From Colletotrichum lupini (Eukaryota > Ascomycota > Sordariomycetes > Glomerellales > Glomerellaceae), in the NCBI RefSeq assembly GCF_023278565.1, contig NC_064673.1, positions 496,001 to 560,000 of the forward strand: a stretch of 64,000 bases of DNA, in the 5' to 3' direction. The notes beneath the pieces are model-generated. The model did no database searches, was not told the origin of the DNA, and saw only the letters and a program-made list of their open reading frames with translations. The translations under genes were made by a program, and so were the position numbers. The first letter of the stretch is position 1, and every line of letters starts with the position of its first letter. This document shows, one piece after another, positions 46,212 to 57,028 of this stretch.

Positions 46212-49200
46212 ATGGCTGGTCAGCTACGCTTCGACGGCCAGGTCGTCGTCGTCACTGGCGCTGGCGGTGGCCTCGGCAAGGCCTATGCCACCTTCTTTGG
46301 CTCCCGCGGCGCCAGCGTCGTCGTCAACGACCTCGGAGGCTCCTTCAAGGGCGAGGGCAACTCAACCAAGGTATGGCATCTGATAGATAGAAGCGTCCGG
46401 GTGCGCATCGCTGACGTCTGACTACCCAGGCGGCCGACGTTGTCGTCAACGAGATCAAGGCTGCCGGCGGCAAGGCCGTGGCCAACTACGATTCGGTCGA
46501 GAACGGTGACAAGATCATCGAGACGGCGATCCAGAACTTTGGCCGCATTGACGTGCTGATCAACAATGCTGGCATCCTGCGCGATATCAGCTTCAAGAAC
46601 ATGAAGGGCGAGGACTGGGACCTGATTATGAAGGTGCACGTCAAAGGATCGTACAAGTGCGCTCGCGCGGCGTGGCCCCATTTCAGGAAACAAAAGTACG
46701 GCCGTGTCATCAACACGGCCTCGGCTGCCGGTCTCTTTGGCAGCTTCGGCCAGTGCAACTACTCTGGTACGTGTCCCACCCGGTGCCCAATTGATATAAA
46801 TCGCCTCGTGATGCTAATCCGGTTCGTGCAGCTGCCAAGTTGGCCATGGTCGGCTTCACCGAGACTCTGGCAAAGGAGGGCGCCAAGTACAACATCCTGT
46901 GCAATGTCATTGCACCAATCGGTACGTGCAACGTGTGGGCAAGCGGAGCCGCGGGCAGGGGAGATAAATCATGAGCGCTAACTGGTACAAACAGCCGCCA
47001 GCAGAATGACCCAGACTGTGATGCCGCCCGATGTGCTGGAGATCTTGAAGCCCGAATGGGTCGTTCCCCTCGTCTCCGTCCTCGTACATAAGGACAACAA
47101 GGATGAGAACGGTTCCATCTTCGAGGTTGGCGGTGGTCACATTGCCAAGCTGCGTTGGGAGCGGTCCAGCGGTCTCCTCCTCAAGGCCGACGACAGCTAC
47201 ACACCCAGCGCCGTCATTAAGAAGTGGGATCAGGCCATCGACTTCTCCAAGCCTCAGTACCCCTCTGGTCCTAATGACTTCTTGACCCTCTTGGAGGACT
47301 CCATGAAGATGGGCCCCAACGAGCAGGGTGAAAAGGTTGACTTCACCGGCCGTGTGGCTCTCGTCACTGGCGGTGGTGCCGGGTAAGCTTATGGAACATT
47401 GCATGTGCTCGTTCGCAGCTAATAGCCTTCAGTATCGGTCGTGCCTACAGTTTGGCATTCGCCAAGCACGGCGCCACGGTCGTTGTCAACGACTTGGTCA
47501 ACCCCGACGATGTTGTCAACGAAATCAAGAAGCTTGGCGGCAAGGCTGTTGGTGTCAAGGCCTCAGCAGAAGACGGCGATGCTGTTGTCAAGGCCGCGAT
47601 TGATGCTTTCGGACGCATTGATATCATTGTCAACAACGCCGGCATCCTCCGCGACAAGGCCTTCAACAACATGGACGACAGCCTCTGGGACCCCGTCCTG
47701 AACGTCCACCTCCGCGGTACCTACAAGGTCACCAAGGCCGCCTGGCCGTACTTCCTCAAGCAGAAGTACGGACGCGTCATCAACACCACCTCCACCTCTG
47801 GCATCTACGGCAACTTTGGCCAGGCCAACTACGCCGCGGCAGTAAGTATCATGGCGTTGAACCTCGGGACATGATCACTAACAAACGTACAGAAATGCGG
47901 TATCCTGGGCTTCTCCCGTGCGCTCGCGCTCGAGGGCTACAAGTACAACATCTACGTCAACACCATTGCTCCCAACGCCGGCACTGCCATGACAAGAACC
48001 ATCATGCCCGAGGAGATGGTCCAGGCCTTCAAGCCCGACTACATTGCGCCCGTTGTCCTCGCCCTCTCCAGCGACAAGGTCCCCAAGAACCCTACCGGCG
48101 GCCTGTACGAGGTTGGCAGCGGTTGGGTCGGCCAGACCCGCTGGCAGAGAACCGGCGGCCACGGCTTCCCCGTCGACGTCCCCTTGACTCCCGAGGAGGT
48201 TCTCAAGCACTGGGACGCCATCAGAAACTTCGAGGACGGTCGCGCCGACCACCCCGAGAAGACCCAGGATGGCCTTCAGAGCATCATGGCAAACATGGAG
48301 AACAAGAGCAACAAGTCCAAGGTATGAAGACTTTCTCGGCAGCGCAATCCTGTAAAGTAGCAATAGCATCAAAAATAAGAACAATGTTGATCAAGTGTCC
48401 TTACAGTCAGAGGCAAGCTCCGGAGGTGACAGCAAGTACCTCGACGCCATCAAGGCCGCGCAGAACGCCGAGAGCAAGGGAACCGAGTTCCAGTACGAGG
48501 AGCGCGACGTGATGCTCTACAACCTGGGCATCGGCGCCAAGCGCGACCAGCTCAAGTACGTCTTTGAGGGTGCCGACGACTTCCAGGTGGTGCCAACCTT
48601 CGGCGTCATCCCGCCCTTCAACACGGAGCTGCCGTATAACTTTGATGACATTGTCCCCAACTTCTCCCCCATGATGCTTTTGCACGGCGAGCAGTACCTC
48701 GAGATCAAGAAGTACCCCATCCCCACCGCCGCCAAGCTCGTGTCCACCGGCAAGCTCCTCGAGGTCGTTGACAAGGGCAACGCCGCCATTGTCAAGAGCG
48801 GCATCACCACGGTCCATGCCGAGACCAAGGAGCCCGTCTTCTACAACGAGATGACTGTGTTCCTCCGAGGCTGCGGCGGATTCGGCGGCCAGAAGAAGCC
48901 CGCGGACCGTGGCGCCAGCACGGCGGCCAACAAGCCTCCTTCCCGCCACCCCGACGTCGTTGTCGAGGAGAAGACGACCGAGGAGCAGGCGGCGCTGTAC
49001 CGTCTGAGCGGTGATTACAAGTGAGTTGAAGTTACTTCCTAAGTATTAAAATTGTTGACTGACGTTTGACAGCCCCCTCCACGTCGACCCTGCCTTTGCC
49101 AAGATGGGCGGCTTCAAGGCCCCCATCCTCCACGGCCTCTGCTTCTTCGGCGTCGCCGGCAAGGCCGTGTACGAGCGCTTCGGCCCCGTCAAGAACATCA

Positions 49201-49361
49201 AGGTGCGCTTCGCCGGCACCGTCATCCCCGGGCAGACGCTCGTGACGGAGATGTGGAAGGACGGCGGCAAGGTCATTTTCCAGACAAAGGTCAAGGAGAC
49301 GGGCAAGCTGGCCATTGGCGGCGCTGCGGCGGAGCTGGTTGATGACAAGAGCAAGCTCTAA
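46212..49361 (+). CDS. FOX2: Peroxisomal multifunctional beta-oxidation enzyme (Fox2/MFE-2)
   Basis: It catalyses the second and third steps of peroxisomal beta-oxidation: 2-enoyl-CoA hydratase 2 and (3R)-hydroxyacyl-CoA dehydrogenase. Eight exons (46212-46370, 46430-46766, 46832-46921, 46995-47382, 47433-47841, 47893-48321, 48407-49020, 49073-49361) give 904 residues. Two dehydrogenase domains are in tandem: [10 protein letters not shown] with catalytic YSAAK (about 1-300), and TGGGAGIGRA with YAAAK (about 310-600). The hydratase-2 domain follows, with the motif [17 protein letters not shown] split by the last intron and GFKAPILHG after it. The C-terminus SKL is a peroxisomal targeting signal type 1. 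It is the functional partner of the acyl-CoA synthetase at 31.0 kb. Confidence 0.98.
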
Positions 49362-49752
49362 ACTGTTGCGTGGAAGACTACTCCGGACATGTTTTTTTCT
49401 AGTTTGTATGAGTACATGGCTCTCTCGGTATGATTCATGAGATTTTTCAAATCAAGTTTAGGAATAAGGCAGGTTATGAACTTTAAAGTTGAATGTATTT
49501 ACCAATTACAAAAGGTTATTTTGTTGTAGATGAGCGCCGCGAGACGACAGCCCTCATTTACTCTACCCTCATGATGTGAGGTTGTTCCCGTTTCTCGACC
49601 ATCCCGCAAGCCCTGAACGCCCCAGAAATGCCCATATACCGGTATACTCATGACCTTGTCAAACTCCGAGGCTCTTGTCTTTCTTTCTCTCGTGTTTCCC
49701 AACATGCCGCATCATGCCGCTCTACAAAGCACACATGTACTCGGAGCGTGCT
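49362..49752. other. Tail-to-tail spacer between Fox2 and RBR ligase
   Basis: 391 bases, AT-richer than its surroundings, presumably holding both polyadenylation regions. No gene is seen. Confidence 0.65.
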
Positions 49753-51795
49753 TCACACAAAAATGGTCTCAACCACAAAGTCGCAGAGCTCTGGCAAGGT
49801 CGGCAATTGACCGTTCTTGAGGCGGTTCTCGACCGGCGAGACCCCGTTCCTGGCGAAACCCGTCTCCAAAAAGGCCTTTTCGGCCCCATTCAGCTCGCGT
49901 TTCTCCGTCTCGCGCCACTTGGTCTCGGCCTCTTCCTTGGCCAGCCTCAGCACCGAGTCGGTGTCCTCGCTCTCCCAGAGATTGCACCTCGAGCACTCGG
50001 TGCAGGGCCGCGGGTCACCGTCCGGCCTAAAGTGGTCGCAAAAGTGCCTGTACCCTTCGCCGTCGCCGTTGGTACCGCCAATGTCCTTGCGGCAGACGTA
50101 GCACATCTTGTAGCCACAAGGACAGGTGAGCTTGTTGCAGCCCGAGTTCTTGACGAATGACGTATGGCATCGCGGGCAGACGCGTTTGATGGCCATGCTC
50201 ATCGCCTGCTCAACCTGCGTACGCAACGCCACCAGAGACGACTCGTTGCATACGTGAATGTCCTTCCAGGCCTTGGCACAGGATAGACACGAGCTTTTCC
50301 CGCAATCGGGGTTTTGACATGCAAATTTGAGTCCACGACGTCGTCGGCGATGGCGGCCCAGAGCCAGGTGCCACTGTGCGACCAGGCGGTCGCCAACCGT
50401 CTGCTTCGTGCTGATGAGAAGACAGAGAAAGGAGGATAACAAGACCACAGGGAGGAGGAACGGAACCGTTGCGATGCAGACGAATAATAGCGCAAGACTG
50501 AGTAAACTGTCAAGTCTGATTCGAAGTTGCGTTTCTTGCGCTGGGAGGTAGATGTCATCCACTTCTGCATAGTCGCAAAAGGGGCAACGAATAAGGGGCA
50601 TGTTAGAAGTCAGGAGACTGTTTTCTGCCAAACGCTGGTCGAGTTTACGGAGAATCTCGGCGCCCTTCTTCTCCTCTAGCATGGCGCGGTGTATGTGCTC
50701 GTAGGGAATATGACCAGGGCACCCGTTCCCTTCGACGGCGAGACATCTCAGCGTGCCGTGATTTGTGTCGATGCTGCTGTGCCATCCCTGGCCAAATACA
50801 GCTTCCGTAATAGAGTGTTGAACACAGCGGAAACAGAGCATATGCCCGTCCGTGTTGCAGGTTGTAAATTCCTCAAAGGTGGACTCGGTGAAACAGCATG
50901 CGCACTCGTGCATGGCGCCGGCTTCCTCGGCTTCTTCATTATTCATCAAGGAGGCCAGACCTCGATCCTTGTCCTCTTGCGTCTGCCGTGCCCGGTCTTT
51001 CAGCGGTCGAACCAAATCACGGTACAGCTCAGAGTCGAGCTCTGCGTTCCCCGTGGCCTTTAGAGACGGCACGATGGCGCCTTGGCCAGTTGACTTCCAT
51101 ATTATCAGCGGATGATTTTCGGCTTCGCCCGTAGCGACCGGTTTCCGGCGGAGAAAGAGGGACGATATGGTGAAACGCCACGACTTTGACGACAACGAGA
51201 CGAGAGTGTTGCGGGCTTCGAGATAGGAGTAGTTGGACTCGGCGAGGACGGCGTTGATGGTGGAGCGCGAGAGGCCCTTGAATTCGTGCCAAGCCAGCGC
51301 TTGCACGGCGTGTTTGTACTCGGGACTTCGGAAAGCTTCGACGCGGGGGATCAAAGCCTCGTTTTGCTCTCCTGCTTCTTCGTTCGCAACCGGGGTCCTG
51401 GCAGGTTGGTTATCGACAGTCCTCCAGCGACCCTTGACCCAGGCGACGCGATTCTTCAACAAGGCGTCGATCACAACAGCCAGCCTCGATTCCTCGTCAA
51501 AATTGATCAACATTTCGCGGAAGACCTGAATTTGAATATCAGGGAAGATGGCCGCAAGAGCCTCGAGGCTGTTGTTAAGCTCGCGAAGGTCGGGACAGTC
51601 GGGAGATAGCGCAGGGAGCTGCTCCTCGTCGTAGATGTATCCATAGTGGGAGGCGGAGGTAGAGGTAGAGCTAGCGTCTGTCGTCTGAGAGGAGGCGTTC
51701 TCAGAAGCCTTTTGGAGAGAGCTGGACGACGAGGTCTTGGAGCGGCTGGAGACGAGTTTGTCGGTAGAGGATCCGAGAAAAGTTGTGAGGCCCAT
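49753..51795 (-). CDS. RBR-type E3 ubiquitin ligase with CUE-like region and membrane insertion
   Basis: An intronless 680-residue frame. The order is: Ser-rich N-terminus; a CUE-like segment (LEALAAIFPDIQIQVFREML, about 78-97); RING1 starting CACCFTESTFEEF (about 300); then an in-between-RING region starting CPFCDYAE. After that, about 35 hydrophobic residues (LLSLALLFVCIATVPFLLPV and onward) are inserted before the zinc-binding CQNPDCGKSSCLSC block. RING2 is CPRCHTSFVKNSGCNKLTC, whose Cys in NSGCN fits the catalytic position of RBR ligases. A charged helix ends the protein. RNF216/Triad3-like ligases have a similar domain order. Membrane attachment is inferred from the hydrophobic stretch only. 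Confidence 0.9.
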   Translation of the reverse strand: MGLTTFLGSSTDKLVSSRSKTSSSSSLQKASENASSQTTDASSTSTSASHYGYIYDEEQLPALSPDCPDLRELNNSLEALAAIFPDIQIQVFREMLINFDEESRLAVVIDALLKNRVAWVKGRWRTVDNQPARTPVANEEAGEQNEALIPRVEAFRSPEYKHAVQALAWHEFKGLSRSTINAVLAESNYSYLEARNTLVSLSSKSWRFTISSLFLRRKPVATGEAENHPLIIWKSTGQGAIVPSLKATGNAELDSELYRDLVRPLKDRARQTQEDKDRGLASLMNNEEAEEAGAMHECACCFTESTFEEFTTCNTDGHMLCFRCVQHSITEAVFGQGWHSSIDTNHGTLRCLAVEGNGCPGHIPYEHIHRAMLEEKKGAEILRKLDQRLAENSLLTSNMPLIRCPFCDYAEVDDIYLPAQETQLRIRLDSLLSLALLFVCIATVPFLLPVVLLSSFLCLLISTKQTVGDRLVAQWHLALGRHRRRRRGLKFACQNPDCGKSSCLSCAKAWKDIHVCNESSLVALRTQVEQAMSMAIKRVCPRCHTSFVKNSGCNKLTCPCGYKMCYVCRKDIGGTNGDGEGYRHFCDHFRPDGDPRPCTECSRCNLWESEDTDSVLRLAKEEAETKWRETEKRELNGAEKAFLETGFARNGVSPVENRLKNGQLPTLPELCDFVVETIFV

Positions 51796-53010
51796 CTTGT
51801 CAGTTCATGGTTGGTGTAGGCCTCGCATGGCGTGGAACCGGCGGTGACGGTCTACGGGCACAGCGGGAGGCAAGGCAGCTACCGCGACATATAAGTACAG
51901 TCGAGCTTTGTGACGACGTCCGCAGAAAGAATGGGTTTCGCAGTGTTTGCTGACGAGTGGGCGCGAGGGTGTGCGGTGTGAAGTTGTCAAGGATGTCGCC
52001 AGGTCCCTGGTCGTTGGGAAATGGCGGACAGGGAAGCACAGATCGGGGACTGTTATCGTTGTTGAAATGAATGTGACTAGGTTCCTTAGTGCCGAGTGAT
52101 GCTCATGTAAGGACGATGCCGATGTATCTTTTGGGCGTGCTCAGGCGGCCTGGTACCTCTAGTGGCTGTGTCTGAAAAGACCATGCGGGGGAGTTTAGGG
52201 GAATGACCACGAGCTGGCGAGGCGTTGGTTAGCGATGCCCATAGTGGAAGCCCCCGACCTTTACTAAGGCGGTGCCAAGACCAATCATCTCTACGCGTTA
52301 GCTGCAGCGCTCCATCTTCATGCAAACACTAACAGTCTCTGATCACAACCAACTCGAGCAGGGAAGGACGTCCCAACAGTTGCAAGTGCCTCGGCCACTG
52401 GGTGTACCGGGCTGCCGTCACACGGTAGCCCACGCTGATGGGAAACGAATATGACCTTCATTCGGGTATCCTTGTATGGCCACGGAGTACTGAAGACTCA
52501 TCATTACTCATTCAATCTGAACCTTGCCTAAACGCAAACAAGTGAAGGGGGAAATACCTCGAGTGAGGCGCATACAAGCGGTGATGCCACGTATCTCGGT
52601 ACTCCCCTCGATAAAGTCGTTTCACATCACAATGATTCTGTTCGAGAATTGGCAAACGCTAGCTCTTAATCCTGTATGCAGCATCATCTGCGGTATGCTA
52701 TTGTGACATTAGTATGTCTTGACTCAAGTCAGTCTACCGAGTCCGGCAAAGTAGTAAGATCGTGTCACAGGGGGGATAGTTTGGATGTGATATTCTTCCA
52801 CTTGCTCTACAGCCTAGATCTCTCGCAAGAAAAACGTGGTCTAGCGTAGTCGAACCCCTCATGCTTCCAAAACAAAACGCTGGTTGATCTACAGGTCTAC
52901 CTCCCTGGCCGCCACGTCGGCCGCTCGAGTCCGTTTGATATACGCCCTGCACTCTATACATCCCACCTCCACTCCAATCACCGCTTAATCGATAACCGAG
53001 GGCCTCCCCT
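51796..53010. other. Spacer upstream of the RBR ligase
   Basis: About 1.2 kb with no supportable gene. It contains the RBR ligase promoter and the 3' side of the dehydrogenase gene. Confidence 0.6.
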
Positions 53011-54135
53011 TCAAGACTTGCGATGGAGAAGGCCGGCGGCACCCTGTGTGAAGAGTCAGACATAATTCAATGTACACGATTCAAAGGTCAAACTCGCCTG
53101 GTGTTGAGGGAAGATGAGCGTGTCTGCGACGACAACGTTCTCTCTCCTAGTAGTCGTAAAGACGACAACCTCTGCGATATCTTCAGGGGTGAGAGGCTCA
53201 CACCCGCTGTGGCATAGTTAGCATCGTGCTTATACTTGAAGCTTCTCGCAAGGTCTGAGACAGAAGCATCCAAAAGAGTAAAGCATTGACTTACGCGTAA
53301 ACAGCGTCGGCCTTGGACTTGTCACCGTAAAAGCGGACGACGGAGAATTCCTATGGCATGTTAGATCTCGTGACTAACACTAGGCTCCCAAGAGATGGCT
53401 TACAGTCTCGACCTGGCCGGGGTCAATACCAATGACGCGGATGCGAGTCGCAATTAGCTCCTTTCTCAAGCTGTCGGTGAAACTGCGCACGGCGGCCTTG
53501 GTCGCGCAGTAGATTGAGCCACCGGGGTACGGCTCACGACCTGCCATGGCGACGATCAGTCAAACGTGGTCTTTCGCAAACATAAGACTGAGAGGCGCCA
53601 AACTCACCAGCAATGGAGCCAATGTTGATAATGTCTCCTGAGCCGCCATCGGGGCGCGCCTTGAAGATGGGGAGAATGGCCTGCGTCACATTGATGAGGC
53701 CGGTGACGTTGGTAGCGAACATGACGTTGATATCCTCCTCAGCGATCTCGGGAGCCTTGGCAACTCCCTTGACGAGGCCGCTTTGGAGCCAGTGTCAGTT
53801 AAAAGCCAGACTGAGAATGAGCAGCAAACGTACGCATTGTTCACGAGGATGTGAATATCCTTGAACTCCTCGGGCAGATTAGGCACCAGCTGGCGGACCT
53901 CCTCGGGATTGCTGACGTCCAGCTTGACGGGGTGGATCTTGACGCCGCTGCCGACCTCCTTTTGGATTTCGGCGGCGACCTCCTGGAGGGTGTCGATGCG
54001 GCGGGCTGTGAGAATGAGCTTGAGGTTTTTGGGCGCCGTACGGGCATATTCAAAGGCCGTGCTCTTGCCGATACCGCTCGAGGCACCGGTGATGAGCACC
54101 GTCTTGCCTTCGAGGCGCTTTGCTGCGGCGGACAT
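53011..54135 (-). CDS. NADP-dependent short-chain dehydrogenase (YMR226C/serine 3-dehydrogenase type)
   Basis: A classical SDR likely to oxidise 3-hydroxy acids or serine-like substrates. Six exons (54135-53834, 53780-53608, 53540-53404, 53350-53295, 53206-53098, 53043-53011) give 269 residues, close to yeast Ymr226c. The cofactor motif TGASSGIG, the NNAG region, Ser in NIGSIAG and catalytic YCATK are present. Intron 5 (53044-53097) must begin with GC (CAG then GCGAGT) to reach the 11-codon last exon, which ends LLHRKS like family members. The frame is open upstream to an ATG at 54258; that would add 41 residues rich in Arg, Ser and Gln without acidic residues, resembling a mitochondrial presequence. 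Without the last splice the protein would end [18 protein letters not shown]. Confidence 0.92.
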
Positions 54136-54258
54136 TATGGTTCTGTGATGGTTCTGGTGGAGGACTTTGCGCAGTGAAGAATGCAGCTGAGGCTGTTGGC
54201 GTTGAGATGACAAGAGTGAAGAGCAGACGGAGCGAGCTATACGGGTATAGGGGCGCAT
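54136..54258 (-). other. Possible alternative N-terminal extension of the dehydrogenase
   Basis: An in-frame ATG at 54258 precedes the main start by 41 codons. The added segment (MRPYTRIARSVCSSLLSSQR and onwards) has several Arg and many Ser residues and no Asp or Glu. This is the composition of a mitochondrial targeting peptide. Two starts could give two locations. It may equally be a leader that happens to be open. Confidence 0.35.
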
Positions 54259-55139
54259 GTGTGAAGTGAGAGGAACCGGGAAAGAAGAGGGTCGGTTCGG
54301 GGATGAATTAGTTGCTTATATACCTGACTCTATCTGGGATTCTGCAGAAGTCAGGAGAAGGTTGCTTTTGCTCGTACAGTTGCTATTATCCAATGAAAGG
54401 GAAGGATTAGTAGGGGAAGCTGTTCCGGTACAGAAAAAAGGTCTCGACACGTTTCCGACTACAGAGGCAAAGGAGGGACGGATAAGACGAGGGGAGAGCA
54501 CAAGTGGACGGCACGGCGCACGGAATGGATGGGCCCCACACTGCGGGGTTTCAACCGACCGATAACCGGCGGGGACGAGCGATTGCATCATTTTTGCTTG
54601 AAGCTTCTTCACTCGACACAACTTGTAGTGACCCCATCACTTATTCAAATATAAGTAGCAGGGCTAGTCTTTTGCTATGGGGAAATTGACAAGAGGGTCT
54701 AATGGGGCTCATTCATAGCCTTCTTGGCTATGACAGGCTGTCGCGCCGATGAGGTGATTGACAAGTCCGGCTTGTTTGTACTCGGCGGCCTTTTCTATCC
54801 CCGCACCATGCGGCACCAACGCCGATGAGCTCTACCCGGCTGAGATTCCGACAGGCAGCCCAGGGTTACATAGGCCAGGGTTGCGGCTTGCTACGCCCTC
54901 GGGTCAGTCAACGGTCACCGTTGTTTTCCGGTTGTTGGCCGCGGAGTGGTTCCAAGATATTTCGACATTGATAATTAATACTGACATGAGGTATTGCTCA
55001 TAAACCCATTCTCATCATATATAACCGTTGATGCCCAAATATTGACAGTGAGAACCCCATAACGCCGGCCAGATGCTATGCTTCAGAAATCATTCAACCA
55101 GACCAAACAATAAAGATACAGCGCTCGCTATACACAGGC
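54259..55139. other. Spacer between dehydrogenase and MFS exporter
   Basis: No gene is supported. The dehydrogenase promoter lies at the left end and the 3' region of the MFS gene at the right. Confidence 0.6.
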
Positions 55140-57028
55140 TCAGTCCGTTGTTGTTGAAGAAACCAACGTCGTGGCTGCCGATGCCCTCCGTCTCCTCTCC
55201 ACCTCGGTTCTGATGTGCATTTGTCGCTGCTCCTCGATGGTGACACGATTTCGACGATAGACGCCAAAACTGAGTAGGATCGCTATGCCAGATAGAATAG
55301 CTCCCACTTGCATGTCTTTGCAGAAGGAGTCGGTATAGACTTGACGCACGGCTGCGGCTTGCGCCTCCGTCAAGTTCGCCCCTGCCCCGTGGAGCGACGA
55401 CAGCTGTCCCGGGGTGAGCACGCCAGTCAACTCGTCTCGCATGAAGTTGCCCAAGATGGCCGTTGACGCGGCGATTCCCAGACTGCCACCGAGAATTCGC
55501 ACCTGTGCGATGATTCCTTGTGCGGGGGCTTTGCTCCGTTAGCTGTCTGTCTACATCTAGCAGAGTCAGATTACTCACCATGATCTGGAATCTCGGACTC
55601 CGTGGCTCCTAGGACGGTTGAGGAAGTGGCTGACAAACCAAAGCCAAAGCCGATAAATGTAAGGAAACCAAGTGCTTTGGGTTCCAGTTCCACAGACGAC
55701 GACAGTGTCGTCATTAAGCCGCAGCCGATACACACGAAGCAGCTTGCCGTCGTCATTGTCTCAAAAAGTCGGTTCTTTTTCTTGTTGATGATTCCGCCGA
55801 GAGTGGTTCCTAGCGCGACAGAGCCTAGCATGGGGAGAAGTAGGATACCCGCAAGCAACGAACTCTTTCCGTTGACGATCTGCAAGTGGACAGGGAAGGC
55901 GTAGATGACCAGGAGGTACGGAAACCCGAGAAACATCGTGTTGAGGATTGTGGCGACGTAGACACGGTTGCGCAGAAGTCGCATCGGAATAGCGGCCATG
56001 ATGCGGCTGCTCCAGAACTTGGCGACGAGAGCCTCCCATCCCAACAATAAAATGAAGCATACGCCACCGACGGTAACGGGGGCGATGAAGACGGCTTGAC
56101 GCCACTTATTGCCGTCCGAGCCGACATTTTGAAAGGAGAAGACAACGAGAACTGATGCTGCAACGAGAAGAAAGGAGCCCACGATATCCAGCTCCTTCCA
56201 GCGTCTACGTTGCAGCGTCGGGAGGTGTTTAGCGTCGGGCCATGTCAGGTAGAAGATGAGCATTGAGACGAAGCCAACGGGACCACTGTTTTGATGTTAG
56301 AACACGGACGTTCTTCTCCAAGGACTGGGTTCACTCACTTGATCCAAAAGATCCACCGCCAAGAGGCGTAATGGGTAAGGATACCTCCCAGAACTGGGCC
56401 AAGCACACCGGCGCTCGCAATGACCATGCCGACGAGGCTGGACATGTACTGAAGCAAGTGCTTGGGGGCAACCTCAGGAAAGATAATCATGGTGATGGAA
56501 TAAAGGCCTGGCGGAAACTTAGCAAATGACTTGACGATAACTAGCATTCTCTTCTCACCAGAACCACCCAAGCCTTGCAGGGCACGGCATGCAACCAGCT
56601 GCTCCAAGTTCTGGGCAAACCCGCAGCCCAGGGAAAAGGCGAAGAAGATGATGAAGCTTGCCAAAAAGGCATTGCGGCGGCCAACAATGTCGGATGCTCG
56701 AGCCACCAAGACGGCACAACTTAGGTATGTGAGCGTGTATGCGAGTGCAACCCAGTTGATCAAGTCGACCGAGTCAAACTCTGTGCCAATGGTGTACAGA
56801 CTTGTTGCCACGATTGAAGCATCCAACATGGAAAGGAACAGTCCAAGACAGAGTCTTTCGGGCAGGTTAGCATAGAGATCTACAGCAGCCCTCAACACAT
56901 CGTGGGGATAATTACCCAATACTGAGCAGCCAGAATCTCCATGGCGGCAAGATGGCATCTCTGTAATGATGATTCTCTACTAGGCCCTCGGCCTTGGTGG
57001 ACTCGATGTCCTCCTTGATGTTACCCAT
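55140..57028 (-). CDS. MFS exporter, DHA2-type (14 transmembrane helices)
   Basis: A proton-driven drug or metabolite exporter, probably of the plasma membrane. Five exons (57028-56916, 56854-56559, 56507-56339, 56285-55579, 55528-55140) give 557 residues, right for a 14-helix MFS protein. The first helix carries LSMLDASIVATSLYTIG with the Asp typical of motif D1. Loop 2-3 has ARASDIVGRRNAF (motif A). Loop 4-5 includes GSGLYSITMIIFPEVAPK, and helix 5 has VIASAGVLGPVLGGILT (motif C of drug:H+ antiporters). The C-terminal tail is basic, then Ser/Thr-rich (SSTTTD). Aflatoxin-pump-like and multidrug exporters share this layout; the substrate is not predictable. Confidence 0.94.
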
